Shown: in pieces, positions 1 through 5,072 of the stretch
How the letters are laid out: every line of letters starts with the position of its first letter
Position numbering within the stretch: position 1 is the first letter of the stretch
Origin: DATMXS01 sp050260275
GTDB lineage: Bacteria > Acidobacteriota > Terriglobia > Bryobacterales > Bryobacteraceae
Assembly: GCA_050260275.1 (NCBI GenBank)
Contig: JBLNBX010000236.1
Coordinates: 1 to 5,072 of the forward strand
Direction of reading: 5' to 3'
Length of the DNA stretch: 5,072 bases
Notes under the pieces: generated by a model
Seen by the model: the letters and a program-made list of their open reading frames with translations, nothing else
What the model was told of the DNA's origin: nothing
Databases searched by the model: none
Program-made: the position numbers and the translations under genes

Positions 1-1104
1 TGGCCAGACTCTCTGTGCTGACGAGTTCATCTCGTCGGATATGATTGCGCCATCGGGTAGCAATGCGCAGATCGTGCGCCCGATCGCTTCCAGGGTGTGC
101 GGCGCGCCGCTCGGCAGCTCCGGTCTCGCGACCGGCGTGGGCGCAATGGGGGGAAGCCCGTCCGCGAGCTCTTCCAGCGCAGCGGCGCCGTCCTCCGCTT
201 CAGAGGCGAGTTCGAACAGATTGCATCCCTCGGGGGCGAGCACGCTGCGGCGGCCGGGATAGCCGAAGAAGGAGACAGGCGGTTTCGACTCCACCAGTAT
301 CAGGTGCTCCAACCCGGCCAGCGCCTCTTCGGCCGGCTCGGGAAAGTAAGGGATGCGCGTGGGCGCAAACAGTCCTTCGCCGCGCTCCGTGCGAGCCGCG
401 AACCGGTTCGTGAACACGCGCGCGCCGGTGGCGGCGGCGATCCGGCCTGCCGCGTCAAGGCCGTGCTCGCGCCCGGCAGACCCGTCGATGAGCAGCCCGG
501 CCCGAGGCCCCGACTGGAGTATCCTCCTTGCTTCTGAGATGCGCGCGCTGTCCGGGCGTTTGCGCACGGGCTTTGCGCCATCAGGCGGCTGAACGCTGTC
601 TCCGGCAGGCGACCACGAGTGATCGGCGGGCACGATCAGAGTCGCAACCTGTCCGGGCGGCCCGAAGGCGGCGCGCACAACTCGCGTGGCAGCTTCGCAC
701 ATATCTTCCGGACACTGCACCGTCTCGATGTAACCCGAAACGGGTTCAGCGAACGCGGGTATGTCGGCCGTGAGCGGCGCATCATATAGCAGGTGGCCGG
801 TAGTGTGCTCGCCAACTATTGCGACGACCGGCGAGTGCGCCTTGCGCGCGTTATGCAGGTTAGCGAGACCGTTTCCAAGCCCCGGACCGAGGTGAAACAG
901 CGCCGCGGCCGGGCGGTCCAGCATGCGCGCGTAACCATCGGCCGCGCCGGAGCACACTCCCTCGAACAGGCATAGAACGCCGCGCATTTCCGGGACGCGG
1001 TCGAGCGCCGCGACGAATTGCATTTCAGACGTGCCCGGATTCATCACACACAGGTCGATGCCCTGCGCGAGCAGCGTGCGAAGAAGACACTCAGCGCCAT
1101 TCAT
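1..1104 (-). CDS. ThDP-dependent acetolactate synthase-like enzyme, N-terminal 368 codons (truncated by window edge)
   Basis: The open frame runs leftward from an ATG at 1104 and leaves the window with no stop, giving 368 residues of a protein that is normally about 510-550. It begins MNGAECLLRTLLAQGIDLCV and continues with NPGTSEM (residues 22-28). E48 in the LFEG motif is the glutamate that activates the ThDP cofactor, and GAADGYAR follows at 53-60. HLGPGLGNGLANLHNAR (71-87) is typical of the pyrimidine-binding domain of the acetolactate synthase / benzoylformate decarboxylase superfamily. Residues about 185-330 correspond to the central domain, and LPDGAIISDE (349-358) opens the C-terminal pyrophosphate-binding domain, most of which is missing here. 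GGAG lies 9 nt before the ATG and supports this start. It resembles the stand-alone 'acetolactate synthase large subunit-like' group; no small subunit is visible. Family membership is firm. The true substrate (pyruvate, a 2-keto acid or other) cannot be told. Confidence 0.9.
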   Translation of the reverse strand, partial: MNGAECLLRTLLAQGIDLCVMNPGTSEMQFVAALDRVPEMRGVLCLFEGVCSGAADGYARMLDRPAAALFHLGPGLGNGLANLHNARKAHSPVVAIVGEHTTGHLLYDAPLTADIPAFAEPVSGYIETVQCPEDMCEAATRVVRAAFGPPGQVATLIVPADHSWSPAGDSVQPPDGAKPVRKRPDSARISEARRILQSGPRAGLLIDGSAGREHGLDAAGRIAAATGARVFTNRFAARTERGEGLFAPTRIPYFPEPAEEALAGLEHLILVESKPPVSFFGYPGRRSVLAPEGCNLFELASEAEDGAAALEELADGLPPIAPTPVARPELPSGAPHTLEAIGRTICALLPDGAIISDEMNSSAQRVWP

Positions 1105-1113
1105 GTTTCGAAT

Positions 1114-1117
1114 CTCC
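1114..1117 (-). promoter_or_regulatory. Ribosome binding site of the ThDP enzyme gene
   Basis: On the minus strand GGAG (within CTGGAGATT) stands 9 nt before the ATG at 1104. It fixes the start of a gene that is open at its other end and has further in-frame ATG codons at residues 21 and 28. Confidence 0.6.
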
Positions 1118-1168
1118 AGAAGCGGTACGCAACAGGCGGATAAGGCGGGGCTGGCGCCCGACGCTGTG

Positions 1169-1197
1169 GCGCGCCTCTATTTGAGTATATGGCGCGC
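1169..1197 (-). promoter_or_regulatory. Possible promoter -10 inside an inverted repeat, upstream of the ThDP gene
   Basis: GCGCGCC (1169-1175) and its exact reverse complement GGCGCGC (1191-1197) flank 15 AT-rich bases in an otherwise very GC-rich gap. On the minus strand the centre contains TATACT (1189-1184), a 5/6 match to the -10 consensus, about 80 bases before the ATG at 1104. No good -35 is present: the hexamer 17 bases upstream is ACCTGT. The dyad could be an operator, or only a stem in the leader. Both the promoter and the operator reading are inference. Confidence 0.3.
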
Positions 1198-1362
1198 TGC
1201 GGTTAGACAGGTGGGAGGGAAGTGCCGATCTGAACTCTGGCAGAACAGCAGCGCGACGGACTTTCGTATCTGGATCGCGCGCCCGGTTGCCGAGTCCTCA
1301 TGACGCGGGCGTCCGCAGCGCCTCTGCTGGGCAGTATCCTGCACGCTCGACAATGGAATGAA

Positions 1363-1395
1363 GATCGCGGGAGGCTCGTGGCCTCCCGCATGATC
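1363..1395 (-). terminator. Strong hairpin just after the ThuA-like gene, probable terminator
   Basis: GCGGGAGGC (1367-1375) pairs perfectly with GCCTCCCGC (1381-1389) around a 5-nt loop. GATC on both outer sides (1363-1366 and 1392-1395) can extend the stem across a 2-nt bulge. The element begins 8 bases after the TAG stop of the ThuA-like gene (1406-1404), the usual place for a terminator. Read leftward, the stem is followed by TTCATTCCATTG, which is T-rich for this genome but not a proper U tract. An RNA-stabilising 3' end is an alternative. Confidence 0.55.
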
Positions 1396-1403
1396 GGTAT
1401 ATC

Positions 1404-2393
1404 CTACCTGCCCTGAGCAGCGGGTTTCGGGGCTTGCGGGCGGCGTCCGCCGGCAGGAGTGTCCAGGGGGTTGAGGCCTTTCGAATAGTTGGGATCGAGA
1501 GCCGCGATGTCCGTGCGATAGCTGACTGTCCTCTCGGTCGGGAAATCGGACGGCACCTTCTGCGTAACCTTGCCCGTTGCGGCCCACTCCGTGCCGCGCT
1601 GGAACGTGACCACGGCATCGACAGAGGCCAGGCCGTAGACGTCGTGCCCGAAGATCGAGTGGAATATGCGCCCCTTCCCGTAAGTGAGCACCATGAGGGC
1701 CGGTTCTTCGTTGCCGGTCCCGCGGTTTGCCGGGTCGGAGTATGCCGTGGCAAGAACAGTCATGTTCTTACCCGGGCCGCGCATCTTGGCGTAAAGCTCG
1801 TCGCCCTGGTGCATGAAGACCTTCGGCAAGCCCCTCGTGATTGGGTGATTGGGATCCTGAACCGTTACACGGAACGGAAGCCGCGCGCCATGCACGCCGG
1901 CGTTGCCGGGACTGTTGTCGGAGACGAGCTTACCGTCCTTGAAGTACCACAGGGGACCGGATTTTTCATTGCGCCCGCGCCAGCCGCCAATGCCGATCAT
2001 CTCGTTGAAGGCCTGCCAATTCGGGAATGCATTATCGGCGGCGTGCACGATGACGAGACCGCCACCGTTCTTCATGTATTCCTCAAAGGACGCCTTGAGG
2101 CTGTCCGGCCACCGCTCGTCGGGGGCGTCGTAGTTGAACACGATCGCCTGATACTTGTTGAAATCCGGCTTGAACGTGCTGTAGTCCCCGCCGGCAGGAG
2201 GCGCGGTGACCACGTCCACCTGAAACAGCCCGGTTTGCTCCAACTGAAGCTTGAGCGCAGGGGTGATAGCTTGCCAGTTATGATACGGCCCCCCGCTTTC
2301 TCCATCGAGAATCATGACCCGGATCGGCGGCGCCGCCTGCAAGGCGAGCGCGGAGACCAGGACTGCAGCCTGAAGTGCGAAGAGTTTTTTCAT
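1404..2393 (-). CDS. Exported ThuA-like domain protein
   Basis: The 329-residue protein starts with a Sec-type signal peptide: two lysines (residues 2-3), a hydrophobic stretch (4-18) and a likely cleavage near Ala20-Ala21. The rest is a ThuA-like domain (class I glutamine amidotransferase-like fold; the founding member is linked to trehalose use in rhizobia). Family signatures are IRVMILDGESGG...HNW (24-40), a GGGLVIVHAADNAFPNW segment (110-126), WRGR (138-141), HPITRGLP (183-190), HQGDELY (195-201), GRIFHSIFGHD (241-251) and a late TFQRGTEWAATGK segment. The last dozen or so residues are Pro/Ala/Arg/Gln-rich. GAGGA lies 7 nt before the ATG at 2393, supporting the start. Exported ThuA-like proteins are common in polysaccharide-degrading soil bacteria, but their reaction is mostly unknown, so carbohydrate use is inference. 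It is about 350 bp downstream of the GH10 gene on the same strand and complete in length. Confidence 0.92.
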   Translation of the reverse strand: MKKLFALQAAVLVSALALQAAPPIRVMILDGESGGPYHNWQAITPALKLQLEQTGLFQVDVVTAPPAGGDYSTFKPDFNKYQAIVFNYDAPDERWPDSLKASFEEYMKNGGGLVIVHAADNAFPNWQAFNEMIGIGGWRGRNEKSGPLWYFKDGKLVSDNSPGNAGVHGARLPFRVTVQDPNHPITRGLPKVFMHQGDELYAKMRGPGKNMTVLATAYSDPANRGTGNEEPALMVLTYGKGRIFHSIFGHDVYGLASVDAVVTFQRGTEWAATGKVTQKVPSDFPTERTVSYRTDIAALDPNYSKGLNPLDTPAGGRRPQAPKPAAQGR

Positions 2394-2746
2394 TGCAGGA
2401 TCCTCATTTCAAGCAACTGCCGTATTTCAGCCGCTGCGGCACGGCACGGGCCGGAAGCCCTCGTGCGCACGCCGCTCCGGCGCGGCCGAGATTCCGATCG
2501 CCCCGACCGGCCTGGCCGGCGGGCGTTCCTCTCAAGTGTCCGCTGCGCCACCTACCATAGCAAATCCGCGGACGCCGATGAGGCCGCGGCGTCCGCCCCG
2601 CCGGACCCGATGTGACCTCCGAAGAGGGCGCCGCCACGGCATCGGCTGTATCGGCCTGGCCGCGGCAGGCCCTTTCTCTAGATGAGCTCTCTTCGGCACG
2701 GCTGAAGCCGTGCCACTACGCCGCGGGCACGCCGCTAAATCCCCCG
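2394..2746. other. Intergenic region between the GH10 and ThuA-like genes
   Basis: This 353-base, very GC-rich stretch has no supportable gene. Frames crossing it are Arg/Pro/Ala-rich and lack motifs. Next to the ThuA-like start it holds GAGGA (2405-2401, minus). Further right are the quasi-palindrome CCGGCCTGGCCGG (about 2508-2520), a 6-bp stem GGCCTG/CAGGCC (2653-2658 and 2666-2671), and the clear hairpin at 2695-2714. On the minus strand a TGC-TATGGT string (2562-2554) resembles an extended -10 and could be the ThuA-like promoter with a leader of about 150 nt. A 8-codon minus-strand micro-frame (2558-2532) lies in the same place, with no good ribosome binding site. Confidence 0.6.
2695..2714. 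repeat. REP-like hairpin after the GH10 gene
   Basis: GGCACGGC (2695-2702) and GCCGTGCC (2707-2714) form a perfect 8-bp stem around TGAA, flanked by CTTC on the left and ACTACG on the right. It lies 32 bases after the GH10 stop. No T tract follows on either strand, so it is not a textbook terminator. From memory, closely similar GGCACGGCT-AAGCCGTGCC strings recur many times between genes in some Acidobacteriota and Planctomycetota genomes. Only one complete copy is visible here; GGCACGGC alone also occurs at 2438-2445. Confidence 0.5.
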
Positions 2747-4321
2747 CTATGAGGCTCGCCACTCAGCGATCAGCTTCGACAGCCGCTCGTAGGACGGCTT
2801 GAGGCTGATGTCGCTTCTCACCAACCCGCCGTTAGGCATGTATCCGGGATCGGAGAAGCCCCACCACGATATAGCTTCGACCTGCGGCATGCTGTAGCAG
2901 ATCGTGTAGAACTGCTCGACCCAGTCTGCCTGAATCTCCTCAGTCCACTCGGTTCCGTGCCAGACGGCATCGATTGGGTAGGGAATCCGCCGCCCGCGTT
3001 CCTCGTAGGTCTTGAGCGTGTCGGGGTGATTTGCCGACGGGATTCCGAGCTCGGTGATATGGATAGGTTTGCCGAGCGAGGTGAAGCGCTCGATGTGCCG
3101 CTCGATTTCCAGCATGTCGCGTCCCGGGCAGTAGATTTGAAGGCCCACGACGTCGTAATCCACGCGAGCGTCCCGGAGCGCCCGCATGTACTCCAGAGGC
3201 GTCATGGATGGGCGGTCCAGCGGCGGGCGGTTCGCGTTCGAGGTGCGCGTCGCGACGTACTCGGCGAAGAGGCAGCAGTTGTTCACGATGCGAAAAGCGG
3301 TGGGGTCTGCCTCGCGCGTAGCCTTTGACATCAGCGCCGTCATCTCGACGAGTTGCCCGGGCTCGTACTTCATCTCGTTGGCCCAGTCATGCGCCTCGTT
3401 GATGATGTCCCAGGAGTGTATGCGGTGCCGGAAGCGGCCGACGCTCCTCAGCGCGTACTCGCGGCAGCTCACCTTCATCTCCTGCCAGTTCTTCTTCGGG
3501 AGGAAATCGGGCATGTTCTCGCGCTTGAACCAGAGCAGCGGGTGCCCTTTGAAGAGCATCGTGGAGCCGACGGTTTTGTCGAGCACGCTTTCTACGCGTG
3601 AATAGTCCAGTTTGCCTTCGACAGGCTCCGTGTTGTTGCGGTAGAACGGCAGCGTGGCGAAGTTGAACAGAGCGGCGTATTTCCGGGCGTAATCGTCCGA
3701 GCGCGCCAGGCTGAATCCGGCCGCGCCGAACAGGAATCCCGGACGCTCTCCGTTCCGGCGGATCCTATGCCGCGCCCGCTCGACGGCCGCTATCTCGCCC
3801 GCCCACATCGTCTCCGCGAGCGAATCGTTGGAGTGGCGCACGCGCTCGGGCAGCTCACGCGCGGTCTGCGCCCGCTTCAGCGCCGCCTCGCCGGCTTCGA
3901 GGCGTTTGTTGAGTGCGGCGCTGAAATCGACCCCCTCCGCACGCGCCGCTGTCACGTACCGGCGCACCACAGCCGCCCGGCTGCGGGCGAACTCGTAGTT
4001 CAGGATCGCCTCCGGCCCGCGCACGTTATCGGCGTACAGGTAAACCTCGCCGAAAGTGGGCACGCCCAATCGCATCATGAGCTGAAACTTTTCCGGCGGA
4101 AGCGCTATTGTGGCCGTGCCCTCGCCCTTGAGCTGCGGAAGCAGTTCGAAGGGCCGGCCGTCGGCGTTGATCAGCAGCAGGGATTCCATCTGCCTGCGAC
4201 CCGCGGGTCTGCCCGACGGATCGAACGCACGCACTGTCAGTGCGCGGTCCGCAGCGCTCAGGAACGGAGCGGCTGCGGCGATGCTCTGAAGAGCTTCGCG
4301 GCGGTTCATTTTTCCGGTCAC
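2747..4321 (-). CDS. Divergent GH10-family glycoside hydrolase (endo-xylanase-like), probably exported
   Basis: This 524-residue protein ends in a GH10 TIM barrel (about 194-520). WDIINE carries the presumed acid/base E309, and HITELG carries the presumed nucleophile E424. KGHPLLW (258-264) keeps the His and Trp of the usual GHTLVWH motif, and ISWWGFSD (484-491) matches the late Trp motif. Conserved substrate-binding positions differ: the usual ENxMKW is TLPFYR (223-228), and the His of GLQxH is Tyr397. Before the barrel are a strand-rich region (about 28-112), possibly a sugar-binding-type sandwich, and a helical, charged linker (about 113-190). The N-terminus (NRREALQSIAAAAPFLSAA, 6-24) has twin arginines and a short hydrophobic run, suggesting weak Tat or Sec export. 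AGGAGG lies 5 nt before the GTG at 4321 and favours it over the ATG at 4309. GH10 enzymes usually cut beta-1,4-xylan; the substrate here is uncertain. Confidence 0.9.
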   Translation of the reverse strand: MTGKMNRREALQSIAAAAPFLSAADRALTVRAFDPSGRPAGRRQMESLLLINADGRPFELLPQLKGEGTATIALPPEKFQLMMRLGVPTFGEVYLYADNVRGPEAILNYEFARSRAAVVRRYVTAARAEGVDFSAALNKRLEAGEAALKRAQTARELPERVRHSNDSLAETMWAGEIAAVERARHRIRRNGERPGFLFGAAGFSLARSDDYARKYAALFNFATLPFYRNNTEPVEGKLDYSRVESVLDKTVGSTMLFKGHPLLWFKRENMPDFLPKKNWQEMKVSCREYALRSVGRFRHRIHSWDIINEAHDWANEMKYEPGQLVEMTALMSKATREADPTAFRIVNNCCLFAEYVATRTSNANRPPLDRPSMTPLEYMRALRDARVDYDVVGLQIYCPGRDMLEIERHIERFTSLGKPIHITELGIPSANHPDTLKTYEERGRRIPYPIDAVWHGTEWTEEIQADWVEQFYTICYSMPQVEAISWWGFSDPGYMPNGGLVRSDISLKPSYERLSKLIAEWRAS

Positions 4322-4326
4322 GGACG

Positions 4327-4332
4327 CCTCCT
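4327..4332 (-). promoter_or_regulatory. Shine-Dalgarno sequence that decides the GTG start of the GH10 gene
   Basis: On the minus strand AGGAGG ends 5 nt before GTG (4321-4319) and 17 nt before the in-frame ATG (4309-4307). The spacing favours GTG, which adds four residues (MTGK) before MNRRE. Export would be little affected by either choice. Confidence 0.6.
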
Positions 4333-4453
4333 GGCTTCCGTCTATGCTACCCCTGCCGCGTGCTCAGGTTCCGGCGTGCGGGGCTGCGCTGCCGCCGGCC
4401 GTCCTTGAGAGTCCCGATACCGCTACTCGCGCTCCGCGCAACCAATCCTGGCC

Positions 4454-4459
4454 TATAAT
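4454..4459 (+). promoter_or_regulatory. rmuC: Probable rmuC promoter -10 element
   Basis: A perfect TATAAT sits 54 bases before the rmuC start in the 192-base divergent gap, giving a leader of roughly 45-50 nt. The hexamer 17 bases upstream (GCTCCG, 4431-4436) does not resemble TTGACA, so only the -10 half is supported. I see no equally good promoter for the leftward GH10 gene; TAGCAT (4349-4344, minus) is a weak candidate. Confidence 0.5.
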
Positions 4460-4513
4460 GTTTCCGTCCGATTCTCCTCACGAGAGGCTCGGCTGATCCG
4501 GAGGACGGCTGGC

Positions 4514-5072
4514 ATGCTCTACGTACTGATCGGCGTGTGTGGTATCGCAGTCGGGGCTGTTGTAGCGTGGCTCTGCAATCGTTCGAGCACTGCGGTGCTC
4601 GCCGAAAGGCTCTCTGAGCGGGACCGGCAGTTGCAGCAGGCGGATGCAGCGCTCAAAGAGGCGCAGGCCGCATCCGAGGCGAGGGCGGACGAGATTACCT
4701 CCCTGAAGGCCCGAACGGCCGAACTCGCGATTACGCTCGAAGAGCAGCGCAAGGCTGCCGATGAGCGGCTCGCTTCAGTTCGCAGCGCCGTCGAAGAGCG
4801 CATGGCGGCGGCGGAGAAAGCAGCGCAAGAAAAACTGGCGCTGCTCGAAGATGCCCGCCAGAAGCTGCTGCACGCATTTCAGGCGCTATCCGCCGAGGCG
4901 CTCAAGAGCAATAGTGAAGCTTTCTTGCAGCTCGCGCGGCAAACGCTCGAAAACCAGCAGCTTCAGGCGAAGGGCGACCTGGAGAAGCGCCAGCAGGCCA
5001 TTGAGCAGATGGTGAAGCCGCTCGCCGATTCCCTCACCAAAGTGGACCAGCAGATTCAGGAGATGGAAAAGG
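4514..5072 (+). CDS. rmuC: RmuC family DNA recombination protein, N-terminal 186 codons (truncated by window edge)
   Basis: The frame opens at ATG 4514 with GGAGGA 8 nt upstream and stays open to the right edge: 186 complete codons plus one base. Residues 2-20 (LYVLIGVCGIAVGAVVAWL) form one N-terminal membrane anchor. A long charged, Ala/Glu/Gln/Leu-rich coiled coil follows (about 28-150). The stretch LLHAFQALSAEALKSNSEAF, then LARQTLE and KPLADSLTKVDQQIQEMEK (to the edge), is the conserved lead-in to the RmuC domain. The PD-(D/E)xK-like nuclease core would lie in the missing part; full-length relatives are about 350-500 residues. In E. coli RmuC limits recombination between short inverted repeats; its biochemical activity is not well established. 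It is divergent from the GH10 gene, with no visible functional link. Assignment rests on the anchor, coiled coil and the FQALSAEALKSN-type motif. Confidence 0.88.
   Translation, partial: MLYVLIGVCGIAVGAVVAWLCNRSSTAVLAERLSERDRQLQQADAALKEAQAASEARADEITSLKARTAELAITLEEQRKAADERLASVRSAVEERMAAAEKAAQEKLALLEDARQKLLHAFQALSAEALKSNSEAFLQLARQTLENQQLQAKGDLEKRQQAIEQMVKPLADSLTKVDQQIQEMEK

Larger units (their letters stand above)
1105..1403. other. Intergenic region between the ThuA-like gene and the ThDP enzyme gene
   Basis: This 299-base gap has no convincing gene. Frames that cross it either overlap the 3' end of the ThuA-like gene or give Arg/Pro/Ser-rich translations with no recognisable motif. It holds a strong hairpin at 1363-1395, a dyad with an AT-rich centre at 1169-1197, and the ribosome binding site of the ThDP gene. 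The gap and the hairpin argue that the ThDP gene has its own promoter. Confidence 0.7.

Noticed and set aside
97..537. Plus-strand open frames in the first kilobase
   Set aside because: All are opposite the ThDP enzyme frame, which shows continuous family motifs over 368 codons with no stop.
1177..1587. Minus-strand 136-codon frame spanning the end of the ThuA-like gene and the gap
   Set aside because: It overlaps the ThuA-like gene in another frame and has no recognisable motif or start signal.
1434..2615. Plus-strand open frame of 393 codons antisense to the ThuA-like gene
   Set aside because: It lies opposite a gene with clear family motifs and a signal peptide. Its translation is Arg/Val/Gly-rich with no motif, as expected from the opposite strand of GC-rich coding DNA.
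2404..2762. Minus-strand short frames in the GH10/ThuA gap, including an 8-codon micro-frame at 2558-2532
   Set aside because: Composition is Arg/Pro/Ala-rich, no ribosome binding site or known motif; open frames are expected by chance at this GC content.
4307..4309. ATG as the GH10 start
   Set aside because: The AGGAGG is 17 nt away from this ATG but 5 nt from the upstream GTG, so GTG is preferred; the protein changes by only four residues.
3767..4408. Plus-strand open frame of 213 codons antisense to the GH10 gene
   Set aside because: It is antisense to a confident GH10 coding region, Arg/His-rich, without motifs or a good ribosome binding site.
4519..4803. Minus-strand Ser/Ala-rich frame of 94 codons
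   Set aside because: It is the opposite-strand shadow of the RmuC coiled coil.
1..5072. CRISPR array, tRNA, rRNA, insertion sequence or phage genes
   Set aside because: No regularly spaced repeats, cloverleaf, rRNA signature, transposase motif or phage structural gene was seen on either strand.

Overview
The window is GC-rich bacterial DNA with an ordinary chromosomal look. The gene mix fits a soil or sediment polysaccharide degrader: a secreted ThuA-like protein, a divergent GH10 glycoside hydrolase with a twin-arginine-like leader, a thiamine-diphosphate (ThDP) enzyme and RmuC. The style of these proteins, and a GGCACGGC-TGAA-GCCGTGCC type intergenic hairpin, suggest Acidobacteriota (Solibacter/Bryobacter-like). 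Planctomycetota or a related phylum is possible. This placement is inference from memory of protein style, not a computed result.

Layout: 1-1104 (minus) is the N-terminal 368 codons of a ThDP-dependent acetolactate-synthase-like enzyme, cut by the left edge. 1105-1403 is a gap with a strong hairpin just after the next gene, plus a dyad over a possible promoter. 1404-2393 (minus) is an exported ThuA-like protein. 2394-2746 is a GC-rich gap with several small palindromes and one clear REP-like hairpin. 2747-4321 (minus) is a 524-residue GH10-family protein with a non-catalytic N-terminal region. 4322-4513 is a divergent intergenic region with a perfect TATAAT for the rightward gene. 4514-5072 (plus) is the start of rmuC, cut by the right edge.

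The three leftward genes share a strand but are about 300 and 350 bp apart, and each of the two complete ones is followed by a hairpin. They are therefore better read as separate transcription units than as a tight operon. GH10 and ThuA-like proteins are both plausibly exported and may both act in carbohydrate use; the ThDP enzyme and RmuC have no visible link to that.

I found no mobile element, CRISPR array, tRNA or rRNA, and no evidence of a new multi-gene system. The best lead is the GH10 protein. It keeps both catalytic glutamates but has lost the classical xylan -2 subsite residues and the active-site His of the GLQxH motif, so its substrate or chemistry may differ from ordinary xylanases.
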